Part shown: piece by piece, positions 7,380 to 17,481 of the stretch
Layout of the letters: the number at the start of each line of letters is the position of its first letter
How positions within the stretch are numbered: position 1 is the stretch's first letter
Assembly: GCF_900996225.1 (NCBI RefSeq)
Contig: NZ_CAAJGL010000079.1
Coordinates: 310,001-374,000 of the forward strand
Source of the DNA: Paraburkholderia sp. BCC1884
GTDB taxonomy: Bacteria; Pseudomonadota; Gammaproteobacteria; Burkholderiales; Burkholderiaceae
DNA: 64,000 nt
Direction: 5' to 3'
Notes under the pieces: model-generated
Told to the model about the DNA's origin: nothing
Databases searched by the model: none
What the model saw: only the letters and a program-made list of their open reading frames with translations
Translations under genes and position numbers: made by a program

Positions 7380-10300
7380 ATGCTCCAGCTCTTCTATTCG
7401 AACCGCTACGAAACCCTTGTCGGCGCGCTGCTCGACGACCTCGCGCAAGCCCCGTCCGATCCATGGACGGCGCGACCCGTGATCGTTCCCAGCGCGGCGA
7501 TAAGGCGTCGGCTCGAGCTGGACATCGCCACCCGCCAGGGCATCTGCGCGAATGTCAATTTTGGTTATCTCGCGCAATGGCTGTGGGCGCAGATCGGCGG
7601 CGTGATCAAGGTTACCCAGCACTCGCCCTTCGCGCCCGACCGGCTGGTATGGCGCTGCTACCGGCTGCTGGGCGAGACGGACGGGACGCTGCCGTGGAAT
7701 GCCTCGCCGCGCCTGCGCACCTATCTCGATGCGGCCGACGCGTCGATGCGCTACGAACTCGCACGGCGCGTGGCGACCGTACTCGACCACTATCTGACGT
7801 ATCGCCCGGAATGGTTGCAGCAATGGCAGAAGGGCGGTTCGATTTTCGCCGGTGGCGCAGCGGACAACACGGGTCCGCGTCTGGTCGGCGCGACAGAAGC
7901 GGCGCGTGAAGACGAGCGTTGGCAGGCCGCGTTGTGGCGCGCCGTGCTGGTCGAAGTGGCGGACGTGGCGGGCAATGCGCAGACGCCCGCCGCCGCCTTG
8001 CCGCCCGCTTATCGTTTCCTCGAAGAAATCGGCACGCTCGATCTCGAGGCGATCTCGAAGGCGCAGTGGCCCGAAGCCGTCAGCGTGTTCGCGTTGCCCA
8101 CCATGCCGCCGTTGCACGTTGCACTGTTGCGTGCCTTGTCGCGCTGGGTCGACGTGCGCTTATACGTGATCAACCCATGCCGCGAATTCTGGTTCGACGT
8201 GGTCAGCGAGGGCCGTGTCGAAGCGCTCGACGCAGCAGGTCAACTCGACTTTCAGGACGTGGGTCATCCGCTGCTGGCGGAGTGGGGTCGGCAGACTCAG
8301 GCGCAGTTGCACATGCTGCACGAGCTGACCGAAAGTGCGGCATCGGGCGAGACCGGCGACTTCAGCGAGAACCCTGAGCCGAGTTGGCTCGCGGCCGTGC
8401 AGAACGGCATTCTCGATCTGCGTTCGGAAGCGCAAGCCGACGATCTGCCGGTCGAGCAGGGCATCGAAGTGCACGTGTGTCACAGTCTGTCGCGACAACT
8501 CGAGGTGCTGCACGATCGCCTGCTCGGCTGGTTCGACGAATTCGACGATTTGCAGCCGTCCGACGTGTTGGTCGCCGTGTCCGATCTCGCCGCCGCCGGC
8601 CCGTTGATCGACGCGGTGTTCGGCACCACGCCCGCCGGCGACACGCGCCGCATTCCGTATCGCATCACCGGCTTGCCGCCGTCGCAGGCCAATCCGGTTG
8701 CCCGCTTGCTGCTGGACTGGCTGGCTTTGCCCGAGCGCAGCGTCGGCGCGCCGGATCTGATCGAATGGCTGCGGGTGGATGCGATCGCCGTACGTTATGG
8801 AATCGACGCCGGCTCGCTTGAATCCGCGCAGGAATGGCTTGCGGCGGCCGGTGCCCGGCGTGGACTCGCGCCGGTCGAGCCGAGCGGCGAACACGTGCCG
8901 ATCGCCCGCCATACTTTTGCGGATGCGCTGACTCGCCTGTACCTGGGCTACGCCATGCCTGACGGTGGCGAGCCGGTCGACGCCTGGTTGCCGGTCGAAG
9001 GCGCCGACGGCTCCGACGCCGAATTGCTGGGTCGCCTGTCGCGCTTCGTCGACGATATCGACACCTTCTCCGCGCGCTGTGCCGTTGAACAAACCCCTGT
9101 CGAGTGGACCCAACTTCTGCTTGAAACGCTCGCGCAATGTTTTGACGGCGGCGTCGATTTCGCCGATTCGCTAGCCGCTGTGCGCGACGCGATCGACAAG
9201 ATGGGCGACGCGATGCAAGCCGGCGCGCAAGACGTGACGTTGCCGGCCGCCGTGGTGCGCGGCGCCCTCAAGGAGGCGCTCGACGACCCGGCGCGTGGTG
9301 GTGTGCCATGGGGTAGCGTGACGTTTTCTTCGCTTACCAGCTTGCGCGGGTTGCCGTTCAGAATCGTCTGCCTGCTCGGCATGGACGACGGCGTATTGCC
9401 AAGCCTCGCCCGCGCCGATGAGTTCGATCTGATGGCGGCGTTCGGCAAGGCTGGCGACCGCCAGCGCCGCGACGACGAACGCAATCTGTTCCTCGACCTG
9501 CTGCTGGCCGCGCGCGATCGTCTGTTCATCGCCTACACCGGGCGCAGTATTCGCGATAACGCGCCGTTGCCGCCCGCTGCGCTGGTCGACGAGTTGCTCG
9601 ATCATCTGGGGCGCGTGTCGGCGGGCGAGGGCGCAAGCCCCGCGGAAGTCGAGAGCGCGCGTCACGCGTTTATCGTCGACCATCCGTTGCAGGCGTTTGC
9701 TGCGGATTATTTCTCCGCGAAACCCGAGTTGTTCAGTTACGACGCCGACCGCGCCGAACTGGCAACGTTACTGGCCGCACCGCAGCATCCCACGCCCGCA
9801 CCGTTCTTCGATCAGCCCTTGCCGCCCGCGGACCCCGCGCCGGTCGCGTTCGACGAGTTCGTGCGCTTCTGGCGTCATCCGGCGCGCGCGCTGTTGCGTG
9901 ATCGGCTGGGCATCTTGTTGTCGGACGCTCAAGGCGAGTTGCTCGATACCGAGCCGTTCGACCTGGATTACGCGGGGCGCGACGCGTTGGCCGATCGTTT
10001 GTTGCCTGTGCTGCTCGAAACCGAAACCGCTCTCGACGACGAACACGCCATGTTCGAGCGCGTCCGTCGCGTGGCCGCTGCGAGCCCGGAACTGCCGGGC
10101 GGTGCGACCGGCGCGGTGTGGCGCGCGCGTGAACTCGGCGCGTTGCGCCAGCTTGCCGATAGTGTGCGGCGCGAGGTGGCCTCCGGTGTCGAACGCTTGC
10201 CATTCGTGCTCGATATCACACCGCGCTGGCCCGAAGGCTCGGATCTCGCCGGCGCGCTATTCGGCCCGCATGACGCGGCGCTTCGTCGAGCGGCTGAAAC

Positions 10301-10772
10301 GCCGCTGCAACTGCATGGCAGTCTGAATTTACTCACCGAAACAGGACAAGTGATTTTTCGCTACGCCAAAGCCACTGCGCGCGACTATCTTTCCGCATGG
10401 CTCGCGCATCTGGCTTATTGCGCCGCGCTTCCAGACGGGCCGCGACGCACGCTCTGGTATGGCAGCGGCGAGAGTTTCGAACTCACGCCGGTCGCCGCGC
10501 CGCTCGATGAACTGGCTCCGCTTGCCGCCTTGTTCAAGGCGGGGCGTATGCTGCCGCTGCGGTTTTTCCCCAAGAGCGCCTGGACGCGCGTGAGCGAAAG
10601 CGAATCGGCGGCGCAAGGTGTCTGGATCAACGACCGCGTGCGCGGCGAGTCGGACGATCCGGCGTTGCGCATCGCATTGCGCGGTACGCCGCTCACGCTC
10701 GACGAACCGTTCGGCAGTCTCGCGGCGATCGTCTACAAGCCGCTCATGCAGCATCTGCGGAGCGCGTCATGA
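7380..10772 (+). CDS. recC: Exodeoxyribonuclease V subunit gamma (RecC)
   Basis: RecC is the scaffold of the RecBCD helicase-nuclease that processes double-strand ends for recombination and degrades foreign linear DNA; it splits the strands and reads Chi. The 1130-residue product starts MLQLFYSNRYE, the usual RecC N-terminus, and contains an inactive helicase fold with VPSAAIRRRLELDIA, GSVTFSSLTSLRGLPFRIVCLLGMDD near residues 640-665, and a degenerate C-terminal nuclease-like domain. It is the first gene of a tight operon whose stop overlaps the recB start (ATGA at 10769-10772). Length fits the family (1122 in E. coli). The ATG at 7380 is chosen because the conserved N-terminus begins there. 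The order recC-recB-recD without an intervening ptrA is as I recall it for beta-proteobacteria. Confidence 0.93.
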   Translation: MLQLFYSNRYETLVGALLDDLAQAPSDPWTARPVIVPSAAIRRRLELDIATRQGICANVNFGYLAQWLWAQIGGVIKVTQHSPFAPDRLVWRCYRLLGETDGTLPWNASPRLRTYLDAADASMRYELARRVATVLDHYLTYRPEWLQQWQKGGSIFAGGAADNTGPRLVGATEAAREDERWQAALWRAVLVEVADVAGNAQTPAAALPPAYRFLEEIGTLDLEAISKAQWPEAVSVFALPTMPPLHVALLRALSRWVDVRLYVINPCREFWFDVVSEGRVEALDAAGQLDFQDVGHPLLAEWGRQTQAQLHMLHELTESAASGETGDFSENPEPSWLAAVQNGILDLRSEAQADDLPVEQGIEVHVCHSLSRQLEVLHDRLLGWFDEFDDLQPSDVLVAVSDLAAAGPLIDAVFGTTPAGDTRRIPYRITGLPPSQANPVARLLLDWLALPERSVGAPDLIEWLRVDAIAVRYGIDAGSLESAQEWLAAAGARRGLAPVEPSGEHVPIARHTFADALTRLYLGYAMPDGGEPVDAWLPVEGADGSDAELLGRLSRFVDDIDTFSARCAVEQTPVEWTQLLLETLAQCFDGGVDFADSLAAVRDAIDKMGDAMQAGAQDVTLPAAVVRGALKEALDDPARGGVPWGSVTFSSLTSLRGLPFRIVCLLGMDDGVLPSLARADEFDLMAAFGKAGDRQRRDDERNLFLDLLLAARDRLFIAYTGRSIRDNAPLPPAALVDELLDHLGRVSAGEGASPAEVESARHAFIVDHPLQAFAADYFSAKPELFSYDADRAELATLLAAPQHPTPAPFFDQPLPPADPAPVAFDEFVRFWRHPARALLRDRLGILLSDAQGELLDTEPFDLDYAGRDALADRLLPVLLETETALDDEHAMFERVRRVAAASPELPGGATGAVWRARELGALRQLADSVRREVASGVERLPFVLDITPRWPEGSDLAGALFGPHDAALRRAAETPLQLHGSLNLLTETGQVIFRYAKATARDYLSAWLAHLAYCAALPDGPRRTLWYGSGESFELTPVAAPLDELAPLAALFKAGRMLPLRFFPKSAWTRVSESESAAQGVWINDRVRGESDDPALRIALRGTPLTLDEPFGSLAAIVYKPLMQHLRSAS

Positions 10773-13700
10773 GCGGCGCCCTGCAAAACTACGCGCTGGT
10801 CGCCGAGGAACTCGACGTCTTCGCCTGCTCGCTCGACGGTGTGAACCAGATCGAAGCGTCGGCGGGCACCGGCAAGACCTGGAACATCTGCGCGTTGTAC
10901 GTGCGGCTGCTGCTCGAGAAGAACCTGAACGCGGACCAGATTCTGGTCGTCACGTTCACGAAGGCGGCGACCGCCGAACTGCACGAGCGGATTCGCGGGC
11001 GGCTCGCGGAACTGGATCGTGCGATCGAGATGGATCACGACGGTGGCGATCCGTTCATCAAGCGCCTCTTCGAAACCACGCTGGCGCCGGAGCGCGGCAT
11101 CGAGCGCGACGCGGCGTTGAAGGTGGTGCGACGCGCGCTGCGCACGTTCGACCAGGCGGCGATTCACACCATTCACGCGTTCTGTCAGCGCGCCTTGCAG
11201 GAAGCGCCGTTTGCCGCTGCCATGCCGTTCGAGTTCGACATGGAGGCCGACGACGCCGCCTTGCGCTTCGAGATGGCCGCTGATTTCTGGCGTGAGCAGG
11301 TCGAGCCGGTGGCGTACGCGCACCCCGCTTTTGCTGCGTGGCTGGTGGCTAAACGCGCCGGTCCGGCATCGTTCGACGAACAACTCGCGCGCCGTTTGAA
11401 GAAGCCCTTGGCGCAATTGCGCTGGGGCAATATCGACGCAAGCGGTGGCGCCGATCCGCAAGCGGGTTTCGATGCCGCCTGCGCACTCTGGCAGGCCGAG
11501 CGTGATGCGATCGTCAGTCTGCTCGCGCAGGCGCAAGACCGTCTGAGCAAGACCACGCACAAGCCCGATCACGTGAGCGCGGCGATTGCCGCATGGACCG
11601 ACTATTTCGCCCAGGGCGACTGTCACGCGCCGCCGCCGCGTGCCGCTTTGAAGCTGACCGTATCGGCGTTGAAGAAGGCGACCAAGGTCAAGTTCGAGCC
11701 GCCCGGGCATGCGTTCTTCGAACACGCCGAGGCACTTGCCGCTGCCGTGGTCGCGGCCGAGGCCGCGCAACGCGCACGCTGGCTTTCGCTGGTGGAGCTC
11801 TGGCTCGATTTCGCGCCCGCTGAATTGGCGGCGCGCAAGCGCACCCGTCGGGTCGTCTCGTTCGACGATCTGCTGTCGAACCTCTATCGGGCACTTGCCG
11901 CGCATCCATGGCTCGCCGATGCTCTGCGCTCGCGCTATCCGGCGGCGCTCATCGACGAGTTCCAGGACACCGATCCGCTGCAGTTCGCAATCTTCAGCCG
12001 CATCTTCGCGCCTCGTGGACCGCTGTTTCTGGTGGGCGATCCGAAGCAGGCCATCTACAGCTTCCGGGCGGCGGATCTGCATACCTATCTGGCCGCGCGC
12101 GCAGCGGCTTCCGCGTGTTACACGCTGGCTGTCAACCAGCGTTCCACCGCGCCGATCGTCGAGGCGTGCAACCGGCTGTTCGAGGCCAACCCGCAGGCAT
12201 TCGTGCTCGACGGCCTCGACTATCAGCCGGTGCGCGCGGGCGAGCGGCGTCGGCCGCCGTTCGCCGAGCCCGATGCAGGCGGCGGCGATTTCCGTATCTG
12301 GTCCTTGCCTCAAGGCGAGGCCGCGTTGACCAAGCGCGAAGCGCAGCGCGAAGCGAGCGAGGCCTGCGCGGCCGAGATCGTGCGGTTGTTGCGCGGCGCG
12401 CGCGAAGCTCAGGTGACGATCGGCGACGCGCCGCTGGCGCCGGGCAATATCTCCGTGCTGGTGCAAACACATAAGCAGGGCAGTCTGATCAAACGCGTGC
12501 TGGCGGCGTGGGGCGTGGGCAGCGTGGAACTGGCGCAAGCCTCCGTGTTCGCGACGCTGGACGCCGAGCAGATCGAGCGCGTGCTGGCCGCCGTCGATAC
12601 GCCGGGCGATCTGCGTCGCCTGCGTGCCGCGCTGGCGACCGACTGGCTCGGCCTCGACGCCGCAGCGTTGTGGCGTCTCGAGCAACTGGCCGATGCCCCG
12701 GCGGCCGCCGACGACCCCGCGCACGCAGCCGACGCGATGGGCTGGGTCGAACGCTTTTCCCGTTACCGCACACTCTGGCATGAACGCGGATTCGCGGTGA
12801 TGTGGCGCACCTTGATGCGCGAACTGCGTGTCGCGCAACGTCTCGTCGGCGGGCCTGAAGGCGAGCGTCGTCTGACCAACGTGAACCATCTTGCGGAACT
12901 CGTGCAGGCGCGCGCGGCCACGCAGCCCGGCATCGCGCCAACTTTGCGCTGGCTCGCCGCGCAGCGTGCCCAGGGTGGTGGCGAAGACGCGCAGCTGCGT
13001 CTCGAGTCGGATCGCAACCTCGTGCAGATCGTCACGGTCCACAAATCGAAGGGACTGGAATACGCGGTGGTGTTCTGTCCATTCCTGAACGACGGCGCAT
13101 TGCGCGATCCACCGTCCTCCGGCTTGCCCGATGCACGCGAGTATCACGACGAAACGGGCGACGCCGTGCTGCACTACGGCTGCGACGACGAGGAAGCCGA
13201 GCGCGCCTCGCGTTATGCCATGCGCGAGCAGGCAGCGGAGCGGGCACGGCTCGTCTACGTGGCGCTGACGCGCGCGGTGTACCGCTGTTATCTGGTGGCG
13301 GGCACCTATCTGTCGTCGCGCTCCACCAGGGAATCGCGGCGCAGCGTGCTGAACTGGCTGGTGGGCGGCAAAGGGCACAGCTTCGACGACTGGCTCGCCG
13401 AGCCGCCCGACGAAGCGGCACTGTCGGCGAGCTGGCAGGCGCTGGCGGGCGGCCCGGTCACGTTGCACGCGCTCCCGAAAGTGGAGCGGCGGGTGCCGTT
13501 GGAAAGCACGCAGGATCGCAGCGTGCATCTGCAGGCGCGGACCAACCGCCGACCCCTGCGCGATCAATGGCGCATGGCGAGTTTCAGTGGCCTGATCGCC
13601 GCCGGCAGCAGAAATGGCGAGACGCACGCGCCGCTCGAAGAGGTGCGTCCGGATCACGACGAGATTGCCGATGCACTCGCGTCTGCATCCGCGCCCGCGG

Positions 13701-14464
13701 TTGTTCCGCAAGCGCCGTCCTATCCGCCGGACGACATTCTCGCTTTTCCGCGCGGCGCGGCGGCAGGCGACTGTCTGCACCGCATGTTCGAACTCGCCGA
13801 TTTCGCCAATGCACAGAGCTGGCCCGAAGCGATTCGTGGCGCGCTGCGCGAGCGTCCCGCGCCGGCTACGCCCGAACTCGCCGCACGTTTGCCGGCCATG
13901 ATGCACCACCTGATCGCCGACGTCGTGGCGACCGAACTCGTGCCCGGCATGACGCTCGCGAATTTGAATCCGCGTCGGCGCATGAACGAACTCGAGTTTC
14001 TGTTCGCTGCGCCGTCACTCGATTTCCCCGCATTGCGCGAGTTACTGATCGAACACGGCTATCCGGATGTCGTGCTGGAGCCGGGCGTATTGCGCGGTTT
14101 CGTCAAAGGATTTATCGACATGATCGTCGAGCATGACGGACGTTTCTGGATCGTCGACTGGAAGTCGAACCATCTGGGCGAGAGCGCCGCCGACTACGCC
14201 GCAGCACCGCTCGAAGCCGCGATGGCGAGCCACGCGTATCACCTGCAGGCGCTGCTTTATACGGTCGCGCTGCATCGCTATCTGAAAACACGGGTACGCG
14301 ATTATTCGTACGACACGCACATCGGCGGCTATCTCTATCTGTTCGTGCGTGGGGTGCGTCCACATTGGCGCGATGGCGACGTGCCGGCGGGCGTGCACAT
14401 GAGACGGCCCGCATTTGAACTGGTGGCGCTGCTCGATGCGGCGATGATCGGAGTCCTCGTATGA
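10769..14464 (+). CDS. recB: Exodeoxyribonuclease V subunit beta (RecB)
   Basis: RecB carries the 3'-5' helicase motor and the only nuclease site of RecBCD and loads RecA after Chi. The 1231-residue product has a UvrD-type Walker A (ASAGTGKTWNI, residues about 30-40), a helicase motif II around LIDEFQDTDPLQF (about 395-405), and motif V/VI elements such as TVHKSKGLEYAVVF (about 756). The C-terminal nuclease shows GFIDMIVEHDGRFWIVDWKSN near residue 1130, with the catalytic Asp and Lys of the DxK motif intact, so full nuclease activity is expected. The gene overlaps recC by four bases and recD by four bases, indicating translational coupling and fixed subunit ratios. Confidence 0.95.
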   Translation: MSGALQNYALVAEELDVFACSLDGVNQIEASAGTGKTWNICALYVRLLLEKNLNADQILVVTFTKAATAELHERIRGRLAELDRAIEMDHDGGDPFIKRLFETTLAPERGIERDAALKVVRRALRTFDQAAIHTIHAFCQRALQEAPFAAAMPFEFDMEADDAALRFEMAADFWREQVEPVAYAHPAFAAWLVAKRAGPASFDEQLARRLKKPLAQLRWGNIDASGGADPQAGFDAACALWQAERDAIVSLLAQAQDRLSKTTHKPDHVSAAIAAWTDYFAQGDCHAPPPRAALKLTVSALKKATKVKFEPPGHAFFEHAEALAAAVVAAEAAQRARWLSLVELWLDFAPAELAARKRTRRVVSFDDLLSNLYRALAAHPWLADALRSRYPAALIDEFQDTDPLQFAIFSRIFAPRGPLFLVGDPKQAIYSFRAADLHTYLAARAAASACYTLAVNQRSTAPIVEACNRLFEANPQAFVLDGLDYQPVRAGERRRPPFAEPDAGGGDFRIWSLPQGEAALTKREAQREASEACAAEIVRLLRGAREAQVTIGDAPLAPGNISVLVQTHKQGSLIKRVLAAWGVGSVELAQASVFATLDAEQIERVLAAVDTPGDLRRLRAALATDWLGLDAAALWRLEQLADAPAAADDPAHAADAMGWVERFSRYRTLWHERGFAVMWRTLMRELRVAQRLVGGPEGERRLTNVNHLAELVQARAATQPGIAPTLRWLAAQRAQGGGEDAQLRLESDRNLVQIVTVHKSKGLEYAVVFCPFLNDGALRDPPSSGLPDAREYHDETGDAVLHYGCDDEEAERASRYAMREQAAERARLVYVALTRAVYRCYLVAGTYLSSRSTRESRRSVLNWLVGGKGHSFDDWLAEPPDEAALSASWQALAGGPVTLHALPKVERRVPLESTQDRSVHLQARTNRRPLRDQWRMASFSGLIAAGSRNGETHAPLEEVRPDHDEIADALASASAPAVVPQAPSYPPDDILAFPRGAAAGDCLHRMFELADFANAQSWPEAIRGALRERPAPATPELAARLPAMMHHLIADVVATELVPGMTLANLNPRRRMNELEFLFAAPSLDFPALRELLIEHGYPDVVLEPGVLRGFVKGFIDMIVEHDGRFWIVDWKSNHLGESAADYAAAPLEAAMASHAYHLQALLYTVALHRYLKTRVRDYSYDTHIGGYLYLFVRGVRPHWRDGDVPAGVHMRRPAFELVALLDAAMIGVLV

Positions 14465-16620
14465 GCACGTTCGACCCGACAAGCGCTGCACGGCCCGAAC
14501 TCGACGACATCGGCGTGACGTTACCCGCACCGGCTGATTTCAGTATCGCGCTGGCCGAAGGCTTTGCGCGTCGTATCGGTGCGCTCGCGCGGCGTGGCGG
14601 TGTCCCCACCGAGGCTGTGAAGTGGGCCGCACGGGCCGCTTTCGCCGCGAGCCGCGCGACCAGTGAGGGCCACGTCTGTCTGCCGCTTGCTGCGCTGGCG
14701 CGACGCTTCGAAGCCGCCACGAACGAGGTGAGAGTCGCGCTCTTTGCAAGCGGTATGGCGAGCGACGGTTCAGGCAGCGCGGCGGCCTTGCGGCCGCTCG
14801 TCGTCGATGCACAAGGGCGCCTGTACCTTGCCCGTTACTACGATTACGAACGGCAACTGGCTCGCGCACTGGTCGCGCATGCCGGCGCCGGTAAAGACGC
14901 CGGCGCTAACGCCAATCCCGAAGCCGATGTCCGCTCCCTTCAGGCGCGTCTGCTGCGCTATTTCGGGCCCCCGAAAGACGGCGAGGTGGACTGGCAACGC
15001 GTCGCGGCCGTGATGGCGTTGTCCGGGCGGCTTACCATCGTCAGTGGCGGACCGGGCACCGGCAAGACCACGACGGTGGTCGGCGTGCTCGCCTGTCTGC
15101 TGGATACGCGCGCCGATCTGCGTATCGCCCTCGCGGCGCCAACCGGCAAAGCCGCGCAGCGCATGCAGGAGGCCTTGCTGGCGCGCGCCGGCGATCTGCC
15201 GCCCGAACTGGCCGCGCGTTTGCCGCAGACGTCCTACACCTTGCATCGTCTGCTCGGCTCGGGGCCGGGCGGACGTTTCCGGCATCATCGCGATAATCCC
15301 TTGCCCTACGACGTGGTCGTGATCGACGAAGCGTCGATGATCGACGTGGCGATGGCCGCGCATCTGCTCGATGCGATTGCACCGCAGACGCGCCTCGTCA
15401 TGCTCGGCGACAAGGACCAACTCGCCGCCGTCGAGGCCGGTGCGGTGTTCGCCGAACTCAGCGCGCGACCGGAATTCACGCAAGACGGACGGCAGCGGAT
15501 CGCACAGGCGCTGGACATCGACGCAACGCGGTTTGCGCAAGCCTTGCCGGTGGCAGCACGCGATATCGACGAAGAACTGGCTGATTTCTACGCTCAGACA
15601 GGCGCGCCAGAAACGTTCGAGATGCCACAAGCCGATCTGTCCGTCGAAAGGGACACGCCGGATCTATTCGACGCCCCCGGCAGCGGCGATCTGTTCGCAG
15701 ACACAGCCACAACGGCGAGCGAAGGCAACGCACGCCCCCTTATTGCGCTGCCGCCCGACACAAACGCAGCGTCCTTATCGACGTCGCGTGCCCGGAATCC
15801 ACTCGCTGACTGCGTCGTCTGGCTCGAGCGCAATTACCGCTTCGGACTCGAATCGCCGATCGGACGACTTTCGCTGGCGATCCGCAAAGGTTCGGCAAGC
15901 GAGGCCCTCGACGTCCTCATGACCGATCCCACGGAAGCATGCGCTGCGGCCCTGCACGAAGACACTCACGCAACACTTGCCGAGCGCACTGTCGCGAGGC
16001 TCGCCGCTGGCTTTGCCCCCTACGCCGAAGCATTGGCAGAAGCGCTCGCCGCCGACACGCCCGACCCGCTGCCGCTGTTCGACGCCCTGAACCGTTTCCG
16101 CGTGTTGTGCGCCACGCGTTCGGGACCGCGCGGCGTCGACCAGGTGAACACGGTCATGGCCGCTCAGGTGCGGCGCGCAGCGGGCGTCACCTTGGCCGTG
16201 GGCGCGCAATGGTTTGCCGGACGTCCGGTGATGGTCACGCGCAACGATTACGCGCTGGGTCTGTTCAACGGTGACATCGGGATTGCGTTGCCGGGCGCGG
16301 GCGGCGCATTGCGCGTCTATTTCCGTACCGGCGACGGTGGCCTGCGGGCGGTGTCGCCGGCAGCGCTGCCGCCGCACGACACCGCCTTCGCGCTGACGGT
16401 CCATAAATCGCAAGGGTCCGAGTTCGAGCACGCCGTGTTGATGCTGCCGTCGACGTTCAGCCGGGTGTTGTCGCGTGAGTTGGTGTACACGGCGATTACG
16501 CGTGCGCGGGAAAGGGTCGAAGTGATCGGCGCGCGCGCGGTGCTGGCCCAGGCGATTGCCACGCCGACGCAACGCGACTCGGGACTGGCCGCACGGATCG
16601 CGGAGGCCAGCACGAGATAG
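14461..16620 (+). CDS. recD: Exodeoxyribonuclease V subunit alpha (RecD)
   Basis: RecD is the fast 5'-3' helicase subunit of RecBCD. The 719-residue product has an N-terminal RecC-binding region (1-150), Walker A GGPGTGKTTTV (about residue 195), Walker B VIDEASMID (about 288), GDKDQLAAVEAGAVFAEL (about 314) and motif VI region FALTVHKSQGSEFEHAV (about 646). Between GDKDQ and WLERNYRFGLESPIG there is an insert of roughly 110-120 residues, acidic and Ala/Thr-rich (for example DLFDAPGSGDLFAD), larger than I recall for E. coli RecD (608 aa). All helicase motifs are intact. The ATG at 14461 overlaps the recB stop. Last gene of the operon; no U-tract terminator was seen in the 88-bp gap that follows. 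Confidence 0.94.
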   Translation: MSTFDPTSAARPELDDIGVTLPAPADFSIALAEGFARRIGALARRGGVPTEAVKWAARAAFAASRATSEGHVCLPLAALARRFEAATNEVRVALFASGMASDGSGSAAALRPLVVDAQGRLYLARYYDYERQLARALVAHAGAGKDAGANANPEADVRSLQARLLRYFGPPKDGEVDWQRVAAVMALSGRLTIVSGGPGTGKTTTVVGVLACLLDTRADLRIALAAPTGKAAQRMQEALLARAGDLPPELAARLPQTSYTLHRLLGSGPGGRFRHHRDNPLPYDVVVIDEASMIDVAMAAHLLDAIAPQTRLVMLGDKDQLAAVEAGAVFAELSARPEFTQDGRQRIAQALDIDATRFAQALPVAARDIDEELADFYAQTGAPETFEMPQADLSVERDTPDLFDAPGSGDLFADTATTASEGNARPLIALPPDTNAASLSTSRARNPLADCVVWLERNYRFGLESPIGRLSLAIRKGSASEALDVLMTDPTEACAAALHEDTHATLAERTVARLAAGFAPYAEALAEALAADTPDPLPLFDALNRFRVLCATRSGPRGVDQVNTVMAAQVRRAAGVTLAVGAQWFAGRPVMVTRNDYALGLFNGDIGIALPGAGGALRVYFRTGDGGLRAVSPAALPPHDTAFALTVHKSQGSEFEHAVLMLPSTFSRVLSRELVYTAITRARERVEVIGARAVLAQAIATPTQRDSGLAARIAEASTR

Positions 16621-16708
16621 TACGTCGCAGGGATGCGACGAGCGCGCGGGGTTAAACGCGCCATGGACTTGCGTGTTTTTTCGCGTGCCTGTGCCTGTTT
16701 CGGGCCGC

Positions 16709-17350
16709 TTATCCCACGATCCCGTTCGCTTGTCCGTGTGCCTCGGCCCGGCCGCGCATGCTCTTGCGGTACCACAGCGTCCATAGCGCCAAGCCGCCGT
16801 AGATGCCGTAACCGATGAACGGCGAGACCACCAGAAAGCGTTCGACCGGCCAACTCAGTGCCATCCAGGCACGCAGCGCCGTCTCGCCGGTGAGGCCGAC
16901 GCCCCACACGAGTGTCATCCGCCGCATGGCGCTGACCAGGCCTGGCCGTGCCTCCCACAGCGCTTCGAAGTGCGCGGCGCCGCCTTCCATTTCGCGCGCC
17001 ACGGTGGCGCGCGCGAGATAAAAAATCAGCGGGCGCCGCAGCGGCAGCGACAACAGAAACACCACGCCGACCGCGCCGGAAACCAGCGACTCGCGCAACA
17101 GCAGCACGCGCGGACTGCCGCCCAGCGCCATCGCCGCGACCGATAGCACGATGCCGGCCACGACCATCACGCTAAGTGCGTCGACGCGGCGAAAGCGCAC
17201 CAGTTCGATCAGACTCCAGACGATCGGCGGCACGGCGGAGGCAATCAGCGCGCCGGTCTCGCCGAGCCTCGGCAACGCGAGCTTGTACGCGAGCCAGGGC
17301 AGCAAGAAATTGACGGCCAGTTCCAGCACAAAACCCGGACGAAGCTTCAT
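16709..17350 (-). CDS. Multi-pass inner-membrane protein, VC0807-like
   Basis: The product has 213 residues and about five to six hydrophobic helices: FVLELAVNFLLPWLAYKLAL near the start, then segments around residues 35-52, 58-77, 85-105 and 165-200. Between them is a soluble loop containing REMEGGAAHFEALWEARPG. The arrangement resembles the VC0807 family (membrane proteins of unknown function often likened to the septation protein IspZ/YciB). I cannot give a substrate or activity. It is divergent from arfB by 131 bp, and no Shine-Dalgarno sequence is evident before the ATG at 17350. Confidence 0.65.
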   Translation of the reverse strand: MKLRPGFVLELAVNFLLPWLAYKLALPRLGETGALIASAVPPIVWSLIELVRFRRVDALSVMVVAGIVLSVAAMALGGSPRVLLLRESLVSGAVGVVFLLSLPLRRPLIFYLARATVAREMEGGAAHFEALWEARPGLVSAMRRMTLVWGVGLTGETALRAWMALSWPVERFLVVSPFIGYGIYGGLALWTLWYRKSMRGRAEAHGQANGIVG

Positions 17351-17481
17351 ATGAATTTACGCTGTAAGCGAAAAACGCAGTATCGATGAACTCGCGCCGC
17401 CGAGGCAACCGGTTTTTGCATCGGCCAACGTGCCCGATTTCGGCCTGTGTACACTTGCGTCTCTTATTCCAATCTCGCGTC

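Noticed and set aside
10733..13909. A 1058-codon open frame antisense to recB
   Set aside because: recB is certain from its helicase and nuclease motifs; the antisense frame has no motif, start signal or homology that I can see.
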